Of a DNA stretch of 64,000 nucleotides, positions 32,399 to 41,743 are shown one piece after another. Source of the DNA: Spinacia oleracea (Eukaryota > Streptophyta > Magnoliopsida > Caryophyllales > Amaranthaceae); assembly GCF_020520425.1 (NCBI RefSeq), contig NC_079489.1, forward strand, positions 93,538,810-93,602,809. The letters are read 5' to 3'. How positions within the stretch are numbered: position 1 is the first letter of the stretch; the number at the start of each line of letters is the position of its first letter. Both the position numbers and the translations under genes were made by a program. A model generated the notes under the pieces. It did no database searches and was not told the origin of the DNA. It worked only from the letters and a program-made list of their open reading frames with translations.

Positions 32399-34076
32399 CT
32401 TTCTTTTCTTAAAACGTCAAAACACTTTCGCTCTTTTCTTCAAACTTTTCTCTCTCCTTCTCAAATCTTCTCCTTTGTTCCTGCGAGTTATTTTTTCGCC
32501 GCTGTTTCTGTTGCTGACTGTGGTGCTTGCGGAAGTGGTGTATCTCGATTATGGGCTGCTAATTTTCCGTTGTGCGAGAAGGTATAGTCTTTTTTGTTTT
32601 TGTTTCTTCCTTCGTATAGGTTTATATTTGGGTATAATGTCGAGTGAGCGAGATAGTGAGAATGTGTTGAGTGGGACTGGGTATGACGATGCTGACCTTG
32701 CGTCCACTTCTGAGGATGTCAACTTTGAGGATGATGATAAACCGTCTACCTCTGATTATTTCGAACCGTCCTACGAGGATGTTGCAAAGGAATTACAGGC
32801 TCATATGCGCAAACAGGTACGAGCCGATATTCGTCGTGATTTGAATTTAGTAGATAACTGCGAAACAATCCCGGCAGTGGATGCTCCCTCTATTGCCCTT
32901 GAGTACGAACTTCGATCATGGACGCAATTTATGGACCCTGCCGGTAAAGGATATGGTGACTACGGCACTAATTTTGGCAATGTTGTTGTGTCTTTTACCA
33001 AGGATGCCGTTAGGGGTGCCCATCTAGAGGACGTGGCTGGTGGGAGCCGTTAGTTGGATGAAGGGGAGGTTAGTAGTCGTGCCAACGATGTTGCGGGGTC
33101 CGACAACTCCGCCGGTAGTGGTGGGGAAGAGGATGAGGATATATGGGATTCAATTTTGGAGTCTGATGATGATATTGGCCAGTTGTGGGATGATGGTGAA
33201 GACGTGACCTCTCTGTGTGAGCAGGTTTTGAGGGAAGGAGATCTGGATGTGGAACCAGATTCCGATAAGGAGGAGATGAGATTTAGGGTTGAGAGTCCTC
33301 CTCCTGCTGGTAGTGCCGTTGGCAAAGCTAAAATAATCAAATCTTTCCGTGATAGGGCTATCAAAGACGACCATCCGCGCTGGGCCAAAGAGTATTTGAA
33401 ACTGCCCAAAGGCTACCGTCTCGTGATTCCTGCTGAGGGGAGTGTGATTTTAGATTGCCCTCCTGGTCATATCGGCGTGTATGCCCATCATCTTGATTTC
33501 GGCCTCCGATTTCCCCTGCATCCTTTTATAGAGAAGGTATTCCGGGCTTGGAACGTATGTTTGGCGCAGGTAACGCCTCAGGTAGTGAGGAATGTGGTGG
33601 CTTTTACCTGGCTGCTGTCTTTTAAACAATGGCCCCAAACCATTAACCTGTTTAGGCGGTTGATTTGGTTGAAAAAATATAAAAAGAAGTCTGGATGGTG
33701 GTCTTTTTACACCAAGGCAAGCAAAATGACTTCCCCATTCGGACTTCCCCAAGTTGTCTAGCTGTAAAGACTGGGAAAAAAGTTCTACTGGTTGAGAGTG
33801 CCTTCTGACTTTCCCATTCGGACTCGCTTTCACCTCCCCCGTCCTCATATGAACCATTACCCCATTCGGGAGTTGGGTTTTAGGGAGAAAAGGGCCCATC
33901 AGTTTGTGTCCTGCTTGCATGTTGACACCGGTTTGCAGAAGTCTGTGACCGTTCCTAAATACTGGTTGCCTCCTGCTAAGTATATTTTGGGAAATGGGCC
34001 GCTGTCTGCAGTCGGCTTGTGCCACACCCATACTCTTGGTATGGTCGTGGGGCTGATAGCTATATCCCCCTCTTAT

Positions 34077-34079
34077 ATT
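34077..34079 (+). repeat. ATT target duplication of the CACTA element (left)
   Basis: ATT at 34077-34079 and at 37518-37520. A 3-bp duplication is diagnostic of the CACTA (En/Spm) superfamily. Confidence 0.85.
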
Positions 34080-34598
34080 CACTACTACAAAAATGGGCAA
34101 AGAGACCCTTTCAAAATGGCCTAAGAGACCTCTTTTAAGGAGGTCTCTATCTCAGAGGTCTCTTTGATAAAGAGACCCCTCTTCAAGAGGAGGTCTCTTT
34201 GTAAGAAACAAGAGACCTGCTAGGTAAGAAAAGGGGTCTCTTATGCAAGTCACATGGAAAAAAAATTAGAAGGGGAAGAGACCCCTCATTAGAGATATGG
34301 GGTCTGTTTTAAAGTAAGTGGAGACCCCATATATAAGAAAGGGGGTCTCTTTGAATTTTTCTTAATTTTTTATTTTAACAAATTGAGACCCCATATTTAA
34401 GATACGAGGTCTCTTTGATATTTTTTATTTTTTTATTATTAAACGTGAGAATTTTTTTATACCTACTGGTCTCTTTTTGTAATTTATTATAGCATCATAT
34501 ACGAGACATATTTTAGGCAAAACAATTAGCATTAATCCTCCTTGATAATTTCATAATAATTCATACTATTAACAAAAAAGAAAATCTTACATTATTCT

Positions 34599-34860
34599 TT
34601 AAAAAAAAAGTAGAAAAAAAACTTTAAGGTCTGCATAACTGTGACAAGATCCTAAAGCGACAATAATGCATATTACTAATGTGGGCACAAGCACCTTGAG
34701 TAAAACAAAAAAAAGTTTTTCAATACAGAGCAACGCATCTCGTACTTCGATATCCGAGAAGCTCTTCCAAACAAGCATAAGACCAAACAGGCACGAGCGA
34801 GCAACCAGGGGCTCATTCATCCGACTATTACCCCGAGCATGCTTGGTTTCAGACTACAAA
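34599..34860 (-). other. Unrecognised exon-like stretch in the CACTA element
   Basis: On the minus strand an acceptor-like TTTTTTTGTAG (about 34855) precedes an open stretch with SRMNEPLVARSCLFGLMLVW. It has codon-like composition but no family I know. It could be another captured piece or CACTA-internal DNA. Confidence 0.25.
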
Positions 34861-35493
34861 AAAATATGCAAGCAAAGAGTGAGCCAAATTTTCAATAAAT
34901 ATACAACAAAATTTCCTACCTAGATGCAAAAGTGTGGTCGATTGCATGCATACCAACAATAGAATGCAATACTAAGATGAAAAGAAAACAACTCAAAAAG
35001 ATAAGTCAAAACAATCTCCAACTGGAATTGAGCATTTCATATTAACTTGTACACTTTGTTCATTGGTAAACTATCGAGTAGACAAGCACGGACTAAAAAA
35101 ACGAATTGTGTTGATTTGGCTGACAAAAAAACATAAAAAAACTTTATAATGTAGCTTTCTCGTTTTTGGAGGGTAAGAAACTTAAACGGATATATAAATG
35201 AGTTTGTTTTAAGGAATTATTTTAGTGACCTTTTTTAATTGGAAACTCGGATGTATTGAGTTCCAGCTACTACACTTATTACCTAATGCCATGACATAGG
35301 TAGTCATATCAACTTTAGATATCCTTACAAAGACAAGAGGCTTATGAACATTAAATCATTTTGTTCATATATAGCTGCTACACCCTTTCAAAGTGAAGCT
35401 GGGAGATTTAACATAGGACTAATGAAATAGGCAGACCATATTAACATAATTTAGATCAAGCAATCTACAAGCACAATTAGAGGCATTAAATTA

Positions 35494-35547
35494 CCTGTAG
35501 TTCATTGGAAATGTATCCTGCAACAACAACACCACGTAAAGCTTTAA
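35494..35547 (-). pseudogene. Captured ETF-alpha-like exon (downstream exon)
   Basis: The minus strand reads KALRGVVVAGYISNELQ between a TTTTTCTAG acceptor and a GTAATT donor. In electron transfer flavoprotein alpha the segment after the conserved GGRGLK...KLA helix reads like TRAAVDAGYVPNDLQ, so order and spacing agree. Several substitutions show decay. Confidence 0.6.
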
Positions 35548-35719
35548 CTAGAAAAAGGCAGCAAACAGGGTATAGTCAAGTATTGAACTCAAGAGGGAAA
35601 ACAGATTTAAAAGGGGACAAATGTATGATACTCGATTCAAGCACGTGACACCAAAACTATCTATATATATAATAATTACTATACTTATGCTGTCAAGTTG
35701 AATAAATGTTTTAAACTAC

Positions 35720-35802
35720 CTGCTGCATCAAGTTTCCCAGTAAGCTTCTCGATCATCTTGAAATTCCTGGAAGTTTTTAAACCTCGACCACCAACTTTCT
35801 CC
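35720..35802 (-). pseudogene. Captured ETF-alpha-like fragment, copy 1
   Basis: The minus strand reads GGRGLKTSRNFKMIEKLTGK and then LDAA at a GTAGTT donor. It matches the FAD-binding C-terminal domain of electron transfer flavoprotein alpha, a mitochondrial matrix protein that passes electrons from acyl-CoA and branched-chain dehydrogenases to ETF-QO. It lacks the preceding PDLGNARIVV block, which copy 2 keeps. It differs from copy 2 at many positions. Confidence 0.72.
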
Positions 35803-35825
35803 ATAACAATTACCAGATTTATGCA

Positions 35826-35940
35826 TTTATATCAAGTTTCTCAGCCAGCTTCTCCATCATCTTGAAGTTCTCGGAACTGTTTAAACCTCAACCTCCAGTC
35901 ACTACAATGCGTGCATTTCCAAGATCAGGGCACTCAATTA
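35826..35940 (-). pseudogene. Captured ETF-alpha-like fragment, copy 2
   Basis: The minus strand reads ECPDLGNARIVVTGG, a stop (TGA where Arg is expected), GLNSSENFKMMEKLAEKLD. This is the signature PDLG.ARIVVTGGRGLK..ENF of ETF alpha. Upstream, TTCTTATTTGCAG at about 35988 may be the original acceptor. The fragment keeps genomic exon/intron structure, so it was captured from DNA, not from spliced RNA. Confidence 0.78.
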
Positions 35941-36967
35941 TGAGAGCTAAGCTTTACAAATCTAGGTTTCTCCAGAGTTTCTGCAAATAAGAACCAAAAT
36001 ATGAGCTTACAGAAATTTTAACTATAAGGCAAGATATATAAATATTTAATGGATCAGAATGCATAAATTGTCGTAAGTAGGCACTCATAAGGCAATAATA
36101 AGTTGATAATACAAGAAAATAAAACTACTCATAGAAACGATACTACTACATCCCTATAACAATGAAACAATATATATTTCCAATCACAGCATAGTCAAAA
36201 ACTCGGTTTACAAAATATTTGATTACTCCTGCTCTAATAGAAATTTGACAATACAGTAGACAACTAATTATAAACAATTCTATTTTTGTGTCACAATTCA
36301 TTTATTGTATCTAAAACTAATTCAACCAAGTATATAAAAATGGTAAAACCCATTCAATGAAATTGTGAATTGGTTCGCTTGAGTTGTATCATTACTTGAC
36401 CTTGTGCAAATTTGGAAATTATGAAGATACCTCTTTCGTTTTGTCAATGCTCTTTAAGCCAACACGTACGCAATTGCTCAAGCATTCTAGAATTTCCAGC
36501 TAGCACAATTGTAATAATCCATTTCATCTTATCTTTCTCATACCTAAATTTTCACAATTCAACTAATTGAATTTAAAACCATAGAGTCGACAACTCAAAA
36601 AATACAAACTAAAAAAACTTGATTTGTCGTTGGTGAGTCATAGAAGGAAATTGGCAGAGAGCAAAGAGCAAAGAGCAAAGAGGACCAACACGGTGGTTCA
36701 TATATTGGATATCCAAAATTATCAAACATACAAAAAATAATTGGGCATTTCATCAAACACTTGGTGTGCAACTCAAATAATATAAATTCCATTACTTAAT
36801 AACAATCAAATAAATCATCTACAATCATTAGAATCCAAGAAATTAACAACATTCAAATCCCTACTCAATAAACAAACAATAACAACCTATTTGTCCTAAT
36901 TAGAAAACCTAACTTAACTGCTCATACAAAAACCCTAATTTTTTAAAACCCGAAGTAGAAAACATAC

Positions 36968-37026
36968 CAACGAAGGCAGGGATTGTTGGATGGAAGAGAG
37001 ACAGCAATCGGTGTTTGAATAGCCAT
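36968..37026 (-). pseudogene. Possible captured first exon of an unknown gene
   Basis: The minus-strand ATG at 37026 opens MAIQTPIAVSLPSNNPCLR and meets a GTATGTT donor at 36967. A CT-rich leader (CTCTCTCTCTTTG, 37080-37180) lies upstream on that strand, as in many plant 5' UTRs. It may be the 5' part of the same captured gene or a different one. Confidence 0.4.
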
Positions 37027-38646
37027 TGCGATTCATCCATTTTCCAACGCAATTGATCTAATGTTACAGGTCATTTAAATTAGATTAGTGAAATATGAAG
37101 AGAGAAGAGAGAGGAAGAGAAATAGAGGATGAAAGATATAAACCATAGTTGCAGTTTCTACAAAGAGAGAGAGAGATTGTGTCATTGTGTGCAACGAAAC
37201 TATGAAAGGGCGGATGGTCACCTAAATTTTATTTATTTTTAGTTTTGGTTGGGATAAGAGACCCGTGTATCCAGTTAAGGGGTCTCGCATATTTTTTTGA
37301 AGCGAAAAATTGGTGGGCCCTAATGTGACTTGAGACCCGTAGACAGACATAAGGGGTCTGTTATCTCTGATTTTCTTTTTCACACGGTATACTAGTGGGC
37401 TCAAATGCATATTAGAGACCCGTTATTTAGGATATTAGATCTCGCATATCAAAGAGACCCGTTATTCAAATAACGGGTCTTTTATTTGAGATCTCTTTGC
37501 CCATTTTTGTAGTAGTGATTGTTTAAGTATGCTTTTCTTGTTTTGTACGTATTGTTGTTGTCTGTGTTTAAATCTTTACTTGTTTTTTCTTACCAAGTCT
37601 GCATACCCTTAACTTTGCTATCCTTGGTTTGGGTAAAGACGATCGTCCTACTACCAACAACCCTCCCAATCCGGAAGGTGTGTTTTCTACTCTGTCGACC
37701 TACGCAACCCAAGCCAACAAAAAAACGTGGCTCGACTCGGGAGGAGGTTGTGAGTGAGTCTCCTGCTAAGAAGACAAAAAGATTAAGCTCCATACCAGCT
37801 CCCAAACCACTTTCTATTCGTGCACCCACTGGAGCTGTTTTCAAAACCACTCATACTTCTCCCGATAATCCTGCTCCAAAACCTGTTTTCATCACCACTC
37901 ATACTGCTCCCGATATGGCCGGTGGTTTTAAAAGTTTGGATTGCGGTCGTGGTGCCGCCCTTACTGGCAGGCGTCCTCGTGATCGTAACCAACCCTTCAC
38001 TCGAGTGAATTGGTCTCGAGTGGACGGTACTGCGCAGCCTGCCCCTGACAAGTCTCAGCAGAAGTCTCCTGAGAAGGACTTTGAATCAGCTGCAGATGTG
38101 AACATCGCAGGCCAAGGGGGTGATGCTGTTGCGAATGTTGAGCCGATAGTCCAACCAGACTTGATGGTTGTGGATCTTATGACTCCAACCCGCCAGAATC
38201 AAGAGCAAGAGGTAAATGATACTGATGTTGCTGGTATGGGCCAGAAGACTCCTCCTCTCTTGCCTCCTACTCTTCATACCTCTTCTGGGTATGTTCGCCC
38301 TAGCTAGAGTGCTGGTACCAGCTCTGGTCTGAACATGGGTGTCTTTGTCCGTCCTGGGGAGTGGATTGAGAAGACTCCGATTTGCCTAACCCCCAGGAAG
38401 ATGAAGTACTTTGAGGTTCCTCCTGGTGAGCCTGATGAACCCTGGAACCCTAAAATCGATCTTCTTCGTGGTGAGTCGATACTCACCGACGACTGCAAAG
38501 GGGGTGGTTGCATGGGTTGGAGGGCTTTGAAGGATCTGGCTACTCCTCGCGACAATCCTGCTGCTGAGATTGACGCGCCGGCTGCCCAACATATGAATGA
38601 TTTGCTCAAGGTATGCAATCGGTGTTACTTTTATGGTATGCTTTTC

Positions 38647-38649
<3 letters not shown>

Positions 38650-38721
<72 letters not shown>

Positions 38722-38777
38722 TATACATATATATATGTATATATATATATATATATATATACATATATATATGTATA

Positions 38778-38836
<59 letters not shown>
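38650..38836. repeat. (TA)n microsatellite with GTATATATACATA variants, 187 bp
   Basis: It lies inside the last aORF intron. It is flanked on both sides by the 25-bp sequence TTTGCTCAAGGTATGCAATC... (from 38598 and from about 38836). Long frames through it (38386-39486 minus, 38597-38945 plus) are artefacts. Confidence 0.9.
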
Positions 38837-38839
<3 letters not shown>

Positions 38840-39492
38840 CTCAAGGTATGCAATCGGTGTTGTTTTTGACGAATTGTCTTTTGTAGGCTTGCAACTCTGC
38901 AGTGGAGCTTGTGAAACTGTACCTTTGCTACCAGGAGCAGAATGAGGCCCTGCAGAAGAGGCAGGCTGATTTGGACCAACAATTGGGTGATACCAAACGT
39001 GATCTGGATCAGAAATCCTCTGAGCTGGAAAGGTTGAAACGGCGCAACAAGGAGCTGGAGAATGTTGCGAACCAGCTGACTGCAGAGGAGATTAAAAATA
39101 AAGAGTTGTCTGAGAAGCTGCAGGAAGCAGATGAAAAGGCCAAGACTGCCTACAAAACCGGTGCTCGAGATGGTGCCTTGCGTTTCACCCGTAGTCAGAC
39201 TTATAGCAAACGCATTACTGATAGTCACAACGGTGGCTGGTTTGCGGCTCATCGCTGTGGTGTGCATGGCATTGGTCTGACACAGGAGGATTGCCAGGAT
39301 ATCGAGTATGCATTCTTGGTGGAGCAGAAGCACAAGGAACCTACTGGTTGGGAGACACAAATCATTCCTGAAGAGATTATTCAAAATGCTGATCCTTTGA
39401 CTCTCCCTCCCATTAAGCTGAAGGAAGAAGACTACCTGGATCCTGCCCTGCTGTCTTCCAGTACCAACCAGACGGATCATCAACAAGTTTGA

Positions 39493-39840
39493 AGGTGCGG
39501 GCAGTCATCACCGGTATCATCCTGTGGTTCATCTGGCGTTGCTGCTTTTAAAGATTAGTTTATTTTCTTAAACGCACTTTTGGTATCAGCTGTTTGTGGC
39601 ACTTTTTGCCCTGGAATATTTTATGCTTGTTTTTGTAAACTTTACCTTGTGCCATTTTTAATCAGCTAACAAATGTCAGTTTTGGTGTTGGCTGTCGAAT
39701 TTGTTTTATCAGATGGTGTTGCTCTTATACTTATGATATTGTGTTGTTTGTTTTATTTTTCTATTTTATGCTTGCCCTCATTTATGCAATTGTGCTGTTT
39801 GAATCTGGTACTTTACCTTGGTGATATATTTTTCTTTAAT
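39493..39840. other. aORF 3' region, no gene seen
   Basis: T-rich DNA after the aORF stop, probably its 3' UTR. A domain-free frame at 39673-39861 is not called. Confidence 0.45.
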
Positions 39841-40590
39841 CACCCCGAGTCAACAAGCTGATAGTAGCCTTGCTGACCTATTTTAAGGGTTTGATTCGTA
39901 TCACCCCGAGTCAGCAAGCTGATAGTAGCCTTGCTGACCTACTTTAAGGGATTTGAATCACGATTTTTGATTATACATCACCCCGAGTCAGCAAGCTGGT
40001 AGTAGCCTTGCTGACCTACTTTAAGGGTTTGATTCGTATCACCCCGAGTCAGCAAGCTGATAGTAGCCTTGCTGACCTACTTTAAGGGTTTGAATCACGA
40101 TATTTGACTATACATTACCCCGAGTCAGCAAGCTGATAGTAGCCTTGCTGACCTACTTTAAGGGTTTGATTCGTATCACCCCGAGTCAGCAAGCTGATAG
40201 TAGCCTTGCTGACCTACTTTAAGGGTTTGAATCACGATATTTGACTATACATTACCCCGAGTCAGCAAGCTGATAGTAGCCTTAATGACCTACTGTAAGG
40301 GCTTGATTCGTATCACCCCGAGTCAGCAAGCTGATAGTAGCCTTGCTGACCTACTTTAAGGGTTTGAATCACGATTTTTGACTATACATTACCCCGAGTC
40401 AGCAAGCTGATAGTAGCCTTGCTGACCTACTTTAAGGGTTTGATTCGTATCACCCCGAGTCAGCAAGCTGATAGTAGCTTTGCTGACCTACTTTAAGGGT
40501 TTGAATCACGATTTTTGATTATATATTACCCCGAGTCAGCAAGCTGATAGTAGCCTTGCTGACCTACTTTAAGGGTTTGATTCTTCTGCT
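39841..40590 (+). repeat. Tandem array with alternating 61- and 77-bp units, 11 copies
   Basis: Each copy has CCCCGAGTCAGCAAGCTG, ATAGTAGCCTTGCTGACC and TTTAAGGG. Starts are near 39841, 39902, 39979, 40040, 40117, 40178, 40255, 40314, 40391, 40452 and 40529. Two spacer types alternate, GATTCGTATC and GAATCACGA...TATACAT, giving a dimer of about 138 bp. TCAGCAAG and CTTGCTGA in each unit form an inverted repeat. The array separates the 3' ends of the two convergent genes. Confidence 0.9.
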
Positions 40591-40663
40591 TTGAATTCCT
40601 CGACTTTTTTTCATTTCATGGACCATAACAGGCCTGGCTCAATCGTCCTTTTTGGGTTAGTGA

Positions 40664-41743
40664 CTACACATAAAAATTTCTAAGGACGCTGGCGTTCCAT
40701 GAATTTTTTAGCGCTGTTCCACCCATATCCATCAGCCTAAAAGCTCCTGGTACGATTTCTTCCCATATCTGATAAGGCCCCTCCCAGTTTGGGGTTAACT
40801 TTCCTTGGACCTTTGCCTTGCCTGTAGCTGCTGTTCTGCGGAGCACCAGGTCTCCTACTTCAAGCTGTCTGTGTTTTACTCTTTTGTTGTAGGCATTACT
40901 TATACGCTGCTTGTAAGCCGCTGATCTGATTTCTGCTCTGAGTCTGATCTCTGGTAGAAGATCCAGCTCCTGCTTTAACAGTTTACCGTTCTTGTCTTCT
41001 TCATAATGCTGGATCCTGAATGTAGGTAACCCTACTTCTGCTGGTATCACTGCTTCTGATCCGAAACATAGACGGAATGGGCTCTCTCCCGTTGCTTCCT
41101 TAGCGGTGGTTCTATTTCCCCAAAGTATCTCTGGAACAATATCGGCCCAACCAGCCTTATAGTCGTCTAGCTTCTTTCTCATTGCTGCCAGTATCTGCTT
41201 GTTGGCAGCTTCTGCCTGTCCATTGCTTTGGGGATGACAAACAGAAGAGTAGGCAAACTTAACCTTGTACATACTCAAGAAACTTTGAACTGGCGAGCAA
41301 TCAAACTGTACCCCATGGTCCATCACGATTGCCATCGGTAATCCGAACCTGGTGATTATATTTTTCCATATGAACTTTTTGACCTGATTTGCAGTTATCT
41401 TTGCCACCGGTTCTGCTTCTATCCATTTGGTGAAATAATCGACTGCCACTATCAGAAATTTTCTTCCACCGGATGCCGTTGTGAATGGTCCCAGAATGTC
41501 CATTCCCCACTGGGCGAACGGTACTGGATTTAGGATTGGCATGAGATCGTTTGCAGGACGATTGATGACTGCTGAAAAAACTTGACATTTTTCACATTTC
41601 TTGACGTATTCTTGTGCGTCTGTTAGCATTGTCGGCCAGTAGTATCCTTGCCTTTGGCATTTTAGTGCAAGGGTTTTTCCTCCCTGATGATTTCCACACA
41701 CTCCTTCATGTATTTCTTCTATCAGTCGTGCCGATTCGTATGC
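40664..41743 (-). pseudogene. Integrase part of Tat pol, after a nonsense codon
   Basis: This is in the same frame as gag-pol but separated by TAA (41744-41746). It has the zinc region H...H...CEKCQ (GNHQGG, CEKCQVFS) and the catalytic core with D (WGMDILGPF), D (IVMDHGVQFDC) and E (PQSNGQAEAANKQIL). It ends with a C-terminal domain (LEVGDLVLRR, LTPNWEGPYQIWE, SWNASVLRNFYV). Asn after the second Asp is usual (DNG) and is His here; the Asp itself is kept. Integrase would insert the cDNA in the nucleus. Only the stop codon prevents it being part of a full polyprotein. Confidence 0.88.

Larger units (their letters stand above)
34080..37517. mobile_element. Non-autonomous CACTA (En/Spm) element carrying host-gene fragments, 3438 bp
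   Basis: The TIRs start CACTACTACAAAAATGGG and are identical for the first 26 bases at both ends. Subterminal regions (34100-34470 and 37250-37500) are packed with AGAGACC/GGTCTCT motifs in both orientations, the expected binding sites for the CACTA accessory protein. No transposase domain is visible, so it depends on another copy. The middle holds ETF-alpha-like exon fragments (35494-35940) and a possible first exon (36968-37026), both on the minus strand. It sits in the aORF of a Gypsy element whose LTRs are about 99% identical, so it moved recently. Confidence 0.92.
32637..39492 (+). pseudogene. aORF of the Tat-type element, interrupted by a CACTA element
   Basis: ATG at 32637 (MSSERDSENVLSG) starts an acidic N-terminus. 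After an in-frame TAG (33051-33053) comes the conserved domain: KGYRLVIPAEGSVILDCPPG, YAHHLDFGLRFPLHPFIEKV, NVVAFTWLLSFKQWPQ, SGWWSFYTK. Two shifts near 33725-33782 follow, then VPSDFPIRTRFHLP and a break at 34079 by the CACTA element. After it (37518 on) come a Lys/Pro-rich linker (VVSESPAKKTKRLSS), an in-frame TAG at 38305, and [20 protein letters not shown]. An intron of about 38612-38886 holds a (TA)n run. The last exon is a coiled coil ([20 protein letters not shown]) ending at TGA 39490-39492. The domain resembles the putative gypsy-type transposon family. Its role is unknown. It converges on pol from the opposite strand. Confidence 0.7.

Noticed and set aside
38386..39486. 366-codon minus-strand frame across the TA microsatellite
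   Set aside because: Consists of repeated Tyr-Ile from (TA)n and the reverse of the aORF coiled coil.
39841..40590. CRISPR-like regular repeat array
   Set aside because: Plant DNA, spacers are just two alternating sequences, no cas genes; it is a tandem repeat.
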